From the NCBI GenBank assembly GCA_029961045.1, contig JASBVN010000024.1, forward strand, positions 28,193 to 92,192: 64,000 bases of DNA, given 5' to 3'. Positions 32,695-41,496 of the stretch are shown here, piece by piece. Numbering within the stretch: position 1 is the first letter of the stretch; every line of letters starts with the position of its first letter. Made by a program: the position numbers and the translations under genes. The DNA is from Alicyclobacillaceae bacterium. Lineage in GTDB: Bacteria; Bacillota; Bacilli; Kyrpidiales; Kyrpidiaceae. The notes under the pieces were generated by a model, which was not told the DNA's origin, ran no database searches, and was given only the letters and a program-made list of their open reading frames with translations.

Positions 32695-33581
32695 TCGTCG
32701 ACTCCCACTCCTTCCACGCGCTTTCCAAACAAGCCGCTCGGTTTAAACACCAGAATGGCGATGAACAACAACAGATAAACGAGTTGTTTCATGGAAGGGG
32801 CGATAAAATACGAACTCAGAGTTTCGACCAGCCCGATGACGAGGCCTCCGACGACGGCTCCCTGCAAGCTGCCCAAACCGCCCAGCACGACGACCACGAA
32901 GGCCACCAGGAGAAATTGCTCTCCCACCGTGGGGTACACCGAATAGATCGGGGCGAGCAACACCCCGCCCACTCCGACCAACGCCGACCCGATGGCAAAG
33001 CACAGGGTAAACAGGCGTTGCGGGTTGACCCCCATCAGCGCAGCGGCGTAGCGTTCGGACGCCGCCGCGCGAATCGCTTTGCCGGCGTAGGTAAAGTGCA
33101 AGAAGAGAAAGACGAGAGCCGTCACGGCAAGGGCCACGAGGAAAGCGATCAACAGGGGCACCGAAATCCTCAGCCCGCCCCATTCGAGTACCGACCCGGT
33201 GAAATCGGTGTGCAGGGACCGGTAATCGGCGGACCAGGCCATCAGGGCGACATTTTGGACGATGATCGACAGGCCGATGGTGGCGAGAATCGACGCCTCA
33301 TGGGACTTCCGGACCGCCAGGCGCAACACGCCCCAGTAGATTCCGGCCCCAAGCAGAGCCAACAGCGGCGCGATCACAAACAGGCTCGCATAGGGGGACC
33401 ACCCGGCGAGGGTGGCCGCCCAAAAGGCCAGGTACATGGCGAGCATCAAAAAATCTCCGTGGACAAAATTGACAATGCGCATCACGCCGAAAATCAGCGT
33501 CAGTCCCAGGCTGACCAGGGCGTATACGCCTCCGATCAAAATACCGGAGATGATTAACTGGGCTAGGACCAATCCGACCAC
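32691..33581 (-). CDS. livH: Branched-chain amino acid-type ABC transporter permease LivH
   Basis: LIISGILIGGVYALVSLGLTLIFGVMRIVNFVHGDFLMLAMYLAFW; GGLGSLQGAVVGGLVIGLVETL. Confidence 0.93.
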   Translation of the reverse strand: MVGLVLAQLIISGILIGGVYALVSLGLTLIFGVMRIVNFVHGDFLMLAMYLAFWAATLAGWSPYASLFVIAPLLALLGAGIYWGVLRLAVRKSHEASILATIGLSIIVQNVALMAWSADYRSLHTDFTGSVLEWGGLRISVPLLIAFLVALAVTALVFLFLHFTYAGKAIRAAASERYAAALMGVNPQRLFTLCFAIGSALVGVGGVLLAPIYSVYPTVGEQFLLVAFVVVVLGGLGSLQGAVVGGLVIGLVETLSSYFIAPSMKQLVYLLLFIAILVFKPSGLFGKRVEGVGVDE

Positions 33582-33627
33582 CTCTCCATTCTGATCGCGG
33601 GGCAGGCGGCCGGAGCCGCCCCTCCCC

Positions 33628-34890
33628 TCACCGCTCCGACCACTTCGGAAGCGGGATCATGATCGGTTGCGTGACCTGGAATTTCTCCGGAAAGACTGTG
33701 ACGAGTTTCCCTTGTTGCCATTGCATGACCGCTACAGTAGCGCGGGTGTTTTGCCCCGACGGATCAAACTTGATCCCCCAACCGGTGGGGCAGTATCCCT
33801 GGGGCAGATCCAAGGCCAGAGCCGCCTCCCGGATTTTGGCCGGATCGTCTCCCCCCGCCTTCGGGATGACTTCTTTAAACAGGACGTAAGCCGAAGAGAA
33901 GGCCATCTTGGCAATCAGGTCCGGTTCTTTCCCGAATTTTTCTTTGTAACGTTTTTGAAATTCCTCGTCGATTTTCTGGGTCTCCGGCAACAGCGCGTTT
34001 TTGTTGATCCCCATCGCGCTGCTCACGTTCAGGACCCCGTCCGCGTCCTTACCGAAGACTTCTCCGAAATTGTCGGAATTATGACCGGCACCGTGACCGA
34101 TTACCGCCTTGACGTTCAACCCCATTTGCTTGGCCTGTTTCCAAAAGAGTTGGGCGTCCGCGTCGTATTGCACCAGATCGAGCACATCGGCGCCGGACTG
34201 TTTGAGCTGAAGAATGATCGAAGACATATCGTTGGTCGTCTTGGCGTTATAACTGATGTCGGCGACCACCGGAATCCCCGCCTTTTGGGCGGCTTCCTTG
34301 ATCGACTTGGCCACGGCCTGTCCGTAATCCCCGTCTTCGTACACCAAGGCCAGTTTCACTTGATCCGCTTTCAGCCCCAGCTTGGGAGCCACGACGAGGC
34401 TCACGAAATCGACAGAAGCAGGTCCATACATATAGGCGTTCGGATTCGGGCGCAACACGTATTGATAACCGCGGCCCGTCAACCGGGGCTCCGTGGCGGC
34501 CACTTCCCACTGAATCGCCTTGTTGCGCTCGGCCACATCGCTGACGGCCATGCTGATCGGACTGACGTAAGTCCCGACGATGACCTTGACCCGCTGCTGG
34601 GAAATGAGGCGGTTGACTTCGTTGACCCCGGAGGTCGCATTGGGCACGTCCACTTTCACCAGTTCGATTTTCGGACCGACGTGCGCGTCGTTTACAATGT
34701 CCGCCGCGATCTCCGTTCCGTTGGTGCAGGCCTGTCCGATCTTCGCATAGGGACCGGACACCGGGAAAGCCACGCCGACCTTGACGCTTTGGGCGCCGCC
34801 TCCGCTCCCCGAGCCGCTCCCGCATCCGGAGACCGCCAGGGCGGCCGCCAAAGCCAGCCCGATTCCGGATATCCACCGTTTTTTGTTCAT
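33628..34890 (-). CDS. ABC transporter substrate-binding lipoprotein, LivK-like (type 1 periplasmic-binding fold)
   Basis: MNKKRWISGIGLALAAALAVSGCGSGSGSGGGAQSVKVGVAFPVSGPYAKIGQACTNGTEIAADIVN; lipobox SGCG. Confidence 0.9.
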   Translation of the reverse strand: MNKKRWISGIGLALAAALAVSGCGSGSGSGGGAQSVKVGVAFPVSGPYAKIGQACTNGTEIAADIVNDAHVGPKIELVKVDVPNATSGVNEVNRLISQQRVKVIVGTYVSPISMAVSDVAERNKAIQWEVAATEPRLTGRGYQYVLRPNPNAYMYGPASVDFVSLVVAPKLGLKADQVKLALVYEDGDYGQAVAKSIKEAAQKAGIPVVADISYNAKTTNDMSSIILQLKQSGADVLDLVQYDADAQLFWKQAKQMGLNVKAVIGHGAGHNSDNFGEVFGKDADGVLNVSSAMGINKNALLPETQKIDEEFQKRYKEKFGKEPDLIAKMAFSSAYVLFKEVIPKAGGDDPAKIREAALALDLPQGYCPTGWGIKFDPSGQNTRATVAVMQWQQGKLVTVFPEKFQVTQPIMIPLPKWSER

Positions 34891-35570
34891 TTCCAATCCC
34901 CCTCCCATCGGCTCACCACGCGCAATGGCTCTTCCATTTCGAAGTTGGCGGCGGTCAATCGCCGCAGGGTATCGAGATCGATGTGATCGCCGATTTCCAC
35001 CAGCACCAGCCGACCGTTCCGGAATCGGAACACGGCGTGCTCGGTGACCACCACATCCGCCTCCCCCTTTGCCGTCAGGGGCAGCGTGCACCTCGGCACC
35101 AGTTTCGGCGCGCCCTCTTTCGTGGTATGCTGCATGGCCACGATCACCCGTTTCGCGCCGACCACCAGATCCATGGCGCCCCCGACGCCGAGCACCGTCT
35201 TCCCCGGCACCGCCCAGCTGGCGATATCGCCCGTTTCGCTCACCTGCAGGGCCCCGATCACCGTCGCGTCGATGTGTCCGCCCCGCATCATCGCAAAGGA
35301 CAGCCCGCTGTCGAAATAGGAAGTGCCGGGCAATTCCGTCACCGGCTGGCGGCTGGCGTTTATCAGGTTGGGATCGGCTTTCTCCGGACTCGGAGAAGGG
35401 CCGACCTCCAGAATTCCGTTTTCAGAATGCAGGTGAATGCGCACTCCCGGAGGCACGTAATTGTTCACCAGAGATGGAATCCCGATGCCCAGGTTGACTA
35501 CGTCCCCGTCGTTTAATTCCAAGGCCGCCCGGCGGGCGATGATGTGTCGAATCTGTTCTTCCGTCGGCAC
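34887..35570 (-). CDS. 3-oxoacid CoA-transferase subunit B
   Basis: DVVNLGIGIPSLVNNYVPPGVRIHLHSENGILEVGPSPSPEKADPNLINASRQPVTELPGTSYFDSGLSFAMMRGGHID: ScoB/PcaJ pattern including SENGILG-like motif. Confidence 0.92.
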   Translation of the reverse strand: MPTEEQIRHIIARRAALELNDGDVVNLGIGIPSLVNNYVPPGVRIHLHSENGILEVGPSPSPEKADPNLINASRQPVTELPGTSYFDSGLSFAMMRGGHIDATVIGALQVSETGDIASWAVPGKTVLGVGGAMDLVVGAKRVIVAMQHTTKEGAPKLVPRCTLPLTAKGEADVVVTEHAVFRFRNGRLVLVEIGDHIDLDTLRRLTAANFEMEEPLRVVSRWEGDWK

Positions 35571-35576
35571 GTTCCC

Positions 35577-36227
35577 TCACCCCGTCACCACGATGTCGAC
35601 AAAGACGTGCGGCGTCACAATACATTCCGGATCCAGGGCGCCCGCGGGAACCACCTCGTCCACCTCGGCAATGGTGAGGTCCGCCGCCATCGCCATGAGC
35701 GGATTGAAATTCCTCGCCGTTTTGTAATACACCAGATTCCCCAACTCATCGGCTTTGTACGCCTTGATCAGCGCCACATCCGCCCGAAGGGCCCGTTCGA
35801 GAACGTAGAGTTTTCCGTCGAATTCCCGCACCTCTTTCCCTGCGGCCAAGTCCGTCCCCGCCGCCGTGGGGGTGTAGAAGGCGGCAATGCCGCTCCCCCC
35901 GGCGCGGATCGCTTCGCAAAAGGTCCCCTGGGGCATCAATTGGACTTCCAACTTTCCTTCCAAATAAGCCCGGCCCACGTCGGGGTTCGTCGTAAAATAC
36001 GACCCGATGGCCTTTTTGATTTTTCCCGCTCTCAACCACTTCCCCAATCCCCCGCCCGGGGTGCCGATGTTGTTGCTGATCACCGTCAGATCGCCGACCG
36101 GCGTCTCCAGCAGCGCGTCCACCAATTTCACCGGCACTCCGGACAGCCCGAATCCCCCGACCATGACCGTCGCCCCCGACCGAATGCGGCGAACGGCCTC
36201 CCGGGGCGTTTCGAACTTTGCAGGCAT
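35577..36227 (-). CDS. 3-oxoacid CoA-transferase subunit A
   Basis: AVRRIRSGATVMVGGFGLSGVPVKLVDALLETPVGDLTVISNNIGTPGGGLGKWLRAGKIKKAIGSYFTTNPDVG. Confidence 0.92.
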   Translation of the reverse strand: MPAKFETPREAVRRIRSGATVMVGGFGLSGVPVKLVDALLETPVGDLTVISNNIGTPGGGLGKWLRAGKIKKAIGSYFTTNPDVGRAYLEGKLEVQLMPQGTFCEAIRAGGSGIAAFYTPTAAGTDLAAGKEVREFDGKLYVLERALRADVALIKAYKADELGNLVYYKTARNFNPLMAMAADLTIAEVDEVVPAGALDPECIVTPHVFVDIVVTG

Positions 36228-36266
36228 AACCAGACGCCTCCCGATGCAGAACCTCGACCTCGTTCG

Positions 36267-37058
36267 TCATTCTCCCTTAAACTCCGGAGACCGCTTTTCT
36301 AAAAACGCCGCGATCCCCTCGTCTCTGTCCCGGGTCTGGAACGCCGCCAGCTGCGCCAGCTTCTCCACCGCAAGCCCCGTGTGCAGGTCCGCCTCCGCCC
36401 CGACGTTCACCGCCATTTTGGCCATGCGGACCGCCACCGGCCCCTTGGACAAAATCCGGCCCGCGACCTCCTCCACCGCCGGCCACAGCCGTTCGTGGGG
36501 CACCACCATCTCCACCAGGCCCCACCGCTCCGCTTCCTCGGCGGTGAGGATGATGCCCGTGAAAATCATGTATTTTGCCCGGCCCTTGCCCACGAGGCGG
36601 GACAGGCGCTGGGTCCCGCCGGCCCCCGGAATGATCCCCAGCCCCGTCTCGGGAAGTCCCAGTTTCGCCCGGTCCGAGGCGATGCGGATGTCGCAGGCCA
36701 TCGCCAGTTCCAGCCCTCCGCCGAGGGCGTACCCGTTTACCGCGGCGATGGTGGGCTTCTCAAAAAATTCAATCTCATTGTAGAGCCCTTGCATCCATGG
36801 ATCCAACACTTCCTTGGGCGTCCGCCTCTGCAGGGCCCGCACGTCCGCACCGGCGACAAAGGCCTTGTCCCCGGCTCCGGTGAAGACCACCACGCCGCAA
36901 TCGCTTCTCCGGGCCCGTCTCAGCGCGTCGGCGATCTCTTCCAGAGTCTCCCCATTGATCGCATTCCGGAACTCCGGCCGGTTCACGGTGATCACCGCCA
37001 ACCGCCCCTGCTCCTCATACCGGATGTTCCGGTACCCGGCTCCCCCTTGTTCCGTCAC
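36267..37058 (-). CDS. Enoyl-CoA hydratase/isomerase (crotonase) family
   Basis: LAVITVNRPEFRNAINGETLEEI; GDKAFVAGADVRALQ; VNGYALGGGLELAMACDIRIAS. Confidence 0.93.
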   Translation of the reverse strand: MTEQGGAGYRNIRYEEQGRLAVITVNRPEFRNAINGETLEEIADALRRARRSDCGVVVFTGAGDKAFVAGADVRALQRRTPKEVLDPWMQGLYNEIEFFEKPTIAAVNGYALGGGLELAMACDIRIASDRAKLGLPETGLGIIPGAGGTQRLSRLVGKGRAKYMIFTGIILTAEEAERWGLVEMVVPHERLWPAVEEVAGRILSKGPVAVRMAKMAVNVGAEADLHTGLAVEKLAQLAAFQTRDRDEGIAAFLEKRSPEFKGE

Positions 37059-37070
37059 GTCCCATCCCCC

Positions 37071-38222
37071 TCAGGCGCCGTACTCCCGCTTGAGCTGGGC
37101 GGCGATGATGTTCCGCTGGATCTCCGATGTCCCCTCGTAAATCCGCGTAATCCGCGCATCCCGATAAAAACGCTCCACCGGCACTTCCTTCATATAACCC
37201 ATGCCGCCGAAAATCTGCACCGCCCGGTCGGCCACGCGGTTATAGACTTCGGAAGCATACAGTTTGACCGCCGCCGATTCCTTGATGGTCTTCCGCCCCT
37301 CGTCCACCAGCCAGGCCACCCGGTACAGCAGACTCCGCAGGGCTTCGATCTCCATCGCCATATCCGCCAACATGTGCTGGACGGCCTGATTTTCAAAAAT
37401 CGGCCGGCCGAACTGGATCCGCTGCAACGCGTACTCCATCGACAAATCGAGCAATTTCTCGCAGGAACCCAAGCAGCGGGCCGCCAGGGACGCCCGGCCG
37501 TTCGCCAGGATCTTCAGGGCGTTGACATACCCCTCGCCCTCTTCCCCCAGCCGGTTTTCCACCGGCACCTCGCAATCTTCGAAATACAGCTGGCAGGTGT
37601 GGGAACCGCGGAGTCCCATTTTGCGGTCCGCCGGTCCCTTCCGCAGCCCGGGGGAGTCGGCCTCCACCAGGAACGAGGTGATGCCCCGCGCCCCCTTGGA
37701 CGGGTCGGTCACGGCCATGACGGTGATGACATGGGCTTCCGGCCCGTTGGTGATGAAGTGTTTCATCCCGTTCAGGATATACCGGTCCCCTTTGCGCTCC
37801 GCCCGGGTGCGGATGCCGGCGGCGTTCGACCCCGCCTCCGGCTCGGACAGGGCAAAGGCCCCGAGCCATTCCCCTGTTGCCATTTTCGGGAGAAACCGGC
37901 GTTTTTGCTCTTCATTGCCCAGCTCCACAATCCCGACGCTCCCGATCCCGTTGTGCGCCCCGATCAAGGTTGTAAAGCCGTTGTGGGTCTTGCCCAGTTC
38001 CTCCAAAATCGCGCACTTTCCGACCATGTTCAGGCCGAGCCCGCCGTACTCCTCGGGGATCGACAGCCCGAACAGCCCCAGTTCCTTGGCCTGTTCGACG
38101 ATCGACTCGGGAATCCGGTCCTCTTCCTCGATCCGCTCCGCCGCCGGTTCCACGACGTCGTTGACAAAATTCCTCACCACTTCTCGAAACTGCTCAATTT
38201 CCTGCGGCAACCGAAAATCCAA
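37071..38222 (-). CDS. Acyl-CoA dehydrogenase family protein
   Basis: LDFRLPQEIEQFREVVRNFVNDVVEPAAERIEEEDRIP; LGAFALSEPEAGSNAAGIRTRAERKGDRYILNGMKHFITNG; IFGGMGYMKEVPVERFYRDARITRIYEGTSEIQRNIIA. TTG start with GGGAGGAG upstream. Confidence 0.94.
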   Translation of the reverse strand: MDFRLPQEIEQFREVVRNFVNDVVEPAAERIEEEDRIPESIVEQAKELGLFGLSIPEEYGGLGLNMVGKCAILEELGKTHNGFTTLIGAHNGIGSVGIVELGNEEQKRRFLPKMATGEWLGAFALSEPEAGSNAAGIRTRAERKGDRYILNGMKHFITNGPEAHVITVMAVTDPSKGARGITSFLVEADSPGLRKGPADRKMGLRGSHTCQLYFEDCEVPVENRLGEEGEGYVNALKILANGRASLAARCLGSCEKLLDLSMEYALQRIQFGRPIFENQAVQHMLADMAMEIEALRSLLYRVAWLVDEGRKTIKESAAVKLYASEVYNRVADRAVQIFGGMGYMKEVPVERFYRDARITRIYEGTSEIQRNIIAAQLKREYGA

Positions 38223-38247
38223 CGTTCTTGCTCCTCCCGTACCGTTT

Positions 38248-39135
38248 TCAACAACTTCGACTCTTGTCGATCCGGCGTCCCTGTTCGTCGTATTCGTACA
38301 CCCCGCGGCCGACCTTCCGCCCGAGGCGCCCCGCCCTGACGTATTGCACCAGAAGGGGACACGGCCGGAACTTCTCTCCCAGGGTCTCGTGGAGGTACTC
38401 CAGCACGTGCAGCCGGGTGTCCCAGCCCACCAAATCCCCCAATTCAAAGGGCCCCATGGGATAGTTCAGCCCCAATTTGATGGCCTTGTCGATGTCCTCC
38501 GCCGACGCCACGCCTTCCATCAGCATGTAGAACGCCTCGTTGCCCACCAGGGCGCTGATCCGGCTCGTGGCGAAACCCGGCCGCTCGTTGACCCGGATCG
38601 TCTCCTTGCCGAGCCTCCGGCCCAGTTCCTCGGTGGCCGCCACCGCCCAGTCCGCCGATTCGAGGCCGCGGACGACCTCGACGAGTTCCATGCGGTGTAC
38701 CGGATTGAAAAAGTGCATCCCCACGACCCGTTCGGGCCGGGACGCCGCCGCGGCGATCTCCGTGATGCTCTTGGCCGAGGTGTTGGTCGCCAGCACCACA
38801 TCCACCGGACACACCGCGTCCAGCCTGCGGAACACGTCGTGTTTGACCGCCAAATCCTCGGTGACCGCTTCGATGACAAAATCGCATTCTCCGAATTCCG
38901 CCAAATCTCCCGCCGTTTTGAGGTTTTCCAAGCCGCTTCGGGCCGTCTGTTCGTCCACCCGGCCCTTTTGCCGCTCCCGTTCCATCAGGCGGGCAATCTG
39001 TTCGACGGCATCCTCCACCGCGCTGGAACGGGCATCGTACAGGAGGACTTCAAACCCCTTGATCACGCTCTGGTACGCAATGCCCCGGCCCATTACGCCG
39101 GCTCCGACGACGCCGACCCGCTTGACCTGCCGCAA
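38248..39135 (-). CDS. 3-hydroxyacyl-CoA / 3-hydroxybutyryl-CoA dehydrogenase
   Basis: VKRVGVVGAGVMGRGIAYQSVIKGFEVLLYD; VVLATNTSAKSITEIAAAASRPERVVGMHFFNPVHRMELVEVV. Confidence 0.94.
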   Translation of the reverse strand: MRQVKRVGVVGAGVMGRGIAYQSVIKGFEVLLYDARSSAVEDAVEQIARLMERERQKGRVDEQTARSGLENLKTAGDLAEFGECDFVIEAVTEDLAVKHDVFRRLDAVCPVDVVLATNTSAKSITEIAAAASRPERVVGMHFFNPVHRMELVEVVRGLESADWAVAATEELGRRLGKETIRVNERPGFATSRISALVGNEAFYMLMEGVASAEDIDKAIKLGLNYPMGPFELGDLVGWDTRLHVLEYLHETLGEKFRPCPLLVQYVRAGRLGRKVGRGVYEYDEQGRRIDKSRSC

Positions 39136-39157
39136 CGCCGCTCGTCTCCTTTCGTCG

Positions 39158-40360
39158 TCAATCTTCGACCCGTTCGACGATGGTGGCGATCCCTTGACCG
39201 ACGCCGATGCACATCGTCACGAGGCCCCGGCGCGCTCCGCGCCGCTTCATTTCGTATAAAAGAGTGGTCAACAACCGGGCTCCGGTGCTGCCGAGGGGAT
39301 GTCCGATGGCGATCGACCCGCCGTTGACGTTCAGTTTTTCTTCGGGAATCCCCAGCTCGCGCATGCAGGCCACCGCCTGTGCCGCAAACGCTTCGTTGAG
39401 CTCGACGAGGTCGATGTCGCCGATGGTCAATCCCGCCCGCTCCAAGACTTTGCGCACCGCGGGAACGGGACCGATCCCCATCACCGATGGATCCACCCCC
39501 GCTATGGCGGAGGCCACCACCCGGGCCATCGGCCGGAGCCCCAGCGCCCTGGCCTTTTCCGGCGCCGCCAGCAACAAGGCGGCCGCCCCGTCGTTAATCC
39601 CCGACGAATTGCCGGCGGTCACCGTTCCCCCTTCCCGGAACGCCGGTTTTAATTTCGCCAGTCCTTCCAGCGTCGTGTCCGGCCGCGGGTGTTCATCCTC
39701 TTCCACCCACACCGTGCCGTTTTTCGTCTCGACAGGCACCGGCACGATCTCTTCTTTGAATTTCCCTTCCCGGATCGCGGCCGCCGCCCGCTGCTGGCTT
39801 CTCAAGGCAAACCGGTCCTGTTCCTCCCGGGAAACCCCGTACTGCTCGGCGACGTTTTCCGCCGTTTCGCCCATCGAGTAGGGCGGATACCGTTCCGCCA
39901 GCTTCGGATTGACGAACCGCCATCCGATGGTGGTGTCGTACACCTTCACATCGCCCCGCGGAAACGCCCGGTCCGGTTTCGGCATGACCAGCGGCGCCCG
40001 GGACATACTCTCCACGCCCCCGGCGATCATCAAATCCCCCTCGCCCAGGCGAATGGCCCGGCTCGCCTGATTGACCGCCTCCAGCCCGGAGCCGCACAGG
40101 CGGTTGACCGTCACACCCCCCACCGTGACGGGCAACCCCGCCAGGAGCAGGGCCATGCGGGCGACATTCCGGTTGTCCTCCCCCGCCTGGTTCGTGTTGC
40201 CCATGTAGACGTCCTCGATCTCCTCACCGGGGACGCCGGTCCGTTCCAGCAACCCCCGGATGGCCACCGCCGCCAAGTCGTCCGGCCGGACGGAAGACAG
40301 CGTTCCGCCGTACCGGCCTACCGGCGTTCGAACCGCTCCGACAATCCACGCCTCTCTCAT
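39158..40360 (-). CDS. Thiolase (acetyl-CoA C-acyltransferase)
   Basis: [109 protein letters not shown]. Confidence 0.94.
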   Translation of the reverse strand: MREAWIVGAVRTPVGRYGGTLSSVRPDDLAAVAIRGLLERTGVPGEEIEDVYMGNTNQAGEDNRNVARMALLLAGLPVTVGGVTVNRLCGSGLEAVNQASRAIRLGEGDLMIAGGVESMSRAPLVMPKPDRAFPRGDVKVYDTTIGWRFVNPKLAERYPPYSMGETAENVAEQYGVSREEQDRFALRSQQRAAAAIREGKFKEEIVPVPVETKNGTVWVEEDEHPRPDTTLEGLAKLKPAFREGGTVTAGNSSGINDGAAALLLAAPEKARALGLRPMARVVASAIAGVDPSVMGIGPVPAVRKVLERAGLTIGDIDLVELNEAFAAQAVACMRELGIPEEKLNVNGGSIAIGHPLGSTGARLLTTLLYEMKRRGARRGLVTMCIGVGQGIATIVERVED

Positions 40361-40376
40361 CCGCCACCACCATCTG

Positions 40377-40531
40377 TTCATATTTGAATCTTGAGTTCCT
40401 GATTTGGAATTATAGAGACCACCGCCGCCGTCTGTCAACCGAGAGAATTGAATGGAACGGAACTTTTCTAGTTAATACAGAATAACATGTCTAATTAACC
40501 GCCGGCCCGGCGCGGAATCCGCCCGGCCGGT
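40377..40531. repeat. 155-bp direct repeat, copy 1 (promoter cassette upstream of thiolase)
   Basis: Aligns without gaps at offset 864 to 41241-41395, with about 6 mismatches. Confidence 0.95.
40409..40438 (-). promoter_or_regulatory. Sigma-A-type promoter for the thiolase gene and probably the genes downstream
   Basis: Minus strand TTGACA (40438-40433) - 18 nt - TATAAT (40414-40409): exact consensus hexamers. Confidence 0.85.
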
Positions 40532-40550
40532 GGAAAAACGGAAAGAGACC

Positions 40551-41192
40551 TCAGCCGGATGGGCGGGTGGAAACCTTTCCTTCTTTCCAGTCAGAGTAAG
40601 GGATGCGCTTCATCCTCAGCAAAGTTTCCTCGCCCACACGGGTATACCAGCTTCCGCCCAGGCGTCCCAGCGGCTTCAGGCGGTCATACCGGATCCGGCC
40701 GTCCTCCCAGATCGCATCGTCGATGTGGACGTGCACCACATCCCCCATCACCCAGTGACTCTCCGCCCCGTCGGCGGCCAGCTTGATCATATCCCGATAC
40801 CGGCACTCGATGTGGATGGGAGACTGGGAAATGCCCGGAACGCGGATCTTGCGGCTGGGGCAGGCCGTCAAACCCGCATGGGGCAGTTCGCTTTCCCCGG
40901 GCGGGAATTCAATCGCCGTGATGTTCATCGCCTCCGCCATCTCCTCCGGGACAATATTGATCACGTACTCCCGGGTTTCGGTGATGTGGCGGACGGTATC
41001 CTTCCATCCGTCCACACAGAGCCCGAGAACCGGCGGGGTGGTCGACATGACGTTAAAAAAACTGAATGGAGCCGCGTTTAGCGTTCCGTCCGCCCCCATT
41101 GTCGTCACCCATGCAATCGGCCGCGGAACCACGATATTGGTCATCAACAGGTATCTGTCCCGCTTCTCCATGGATTGAATTTCAATCTCCAT
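40551..41192 (-). CDS. Flavin reductase-like FMN-binding domain protein
   Basis: YLLMTNIVVPRPIAWVTTMGADGTLNAAPFSFFNVMSTTPPVLGLCVDGWKDTVRHITETREYVINIV. Confidence 0.9.
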   Translation of the reverse strand: MEIEIQSMEKRDRYLLMTNIVVPRPIAWVTTMGADGTLNAAPFSFFNVMSTTPPVLGLCVDGWKDTVRHITETREYVINIVPEEMAEAMNITAIEFPPGESELPHAGLTACPSRKIRVPGISQSPIHIECRYRDMIKLAADGAESHWVMGDVVHVHIDDAIWEDGRIRYDRLKPLGRLGGSWYTRVGEETLLRMKRIPYSDWKEGKVSTRPSG

Positions 41193-41240
41193 TCTCTTGT
41201 CCTCCCGCTCTGGTTTCTCCCTTTCGCCATTCCTATTCGT

Positions 41241-41395
41241 TTCATATTTGAATCTCGAGTTCCTGATTTGGAATTATAGAGACTTTCCCGGCCGTCTGTC
41301 AACCGAGAGAATTGAATGGAACGGAACTTTTCTAGTTAATACAGAATAACATGTCTAATTAACCGCCGGCCCGGCGCGGAATCCGCCCGGCCGGT
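41241..41395. repeat. 155-bp direct repeat, copy 2 (promoter cassette upstream of flavin reductase)
   Basis: Same sequence as 40377-40531 at +864; differences are one base near the 5' end and a cluster of five in the promoter spacer. Confidence 0.95.
41273..41302 (-). promoter_or_regulatory. Sigma-A-type promoter for the flavin reductase gene
   Basis: Minus strand TTGACA - 18 nt - TATAAT, identical hexamers to copy 1. Confidence 0.85.
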
Positions 41396-41409
41396 GAAAA
41401 AAGGGGAAT

Positions 41410-41450
41410 AAAAAAAACGAAAGCGGCCGCCAAGACCACCGGCCGCCAGA
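41410..41450 (-). terminator. Probable terminator after the ThDP enzyme gene
   Basis: Minus strand GGCGGCCGGTGGTCTTGGCGGCCGC followed by TTTCGTTTTTTTTATTCC. Confidence 0.6.
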
Positions 41451-41496
41451 CCGGCGTTCCTCCGCCGGTTCCAAAACGCTTTAGGCTCCTGCCGGA

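Noticed and set aside
36381-39327. 652- and 601-aa plus-strand ORFs
   Set aside because: Antisense to crotonase, acyl-CoA dehydrogenase and 3-hydroxyacyl-CoA dehydrogenase genes with clear motifs.
40377-41395. Insertion sequence flanked by direct repeats
   Set aside because: The repeats contain promoters and hairpins, and the unit between them is a flavin reductase gene. There is no transposase or terminal inverted repeat, so a promoter-cassette duplication is the better reading.
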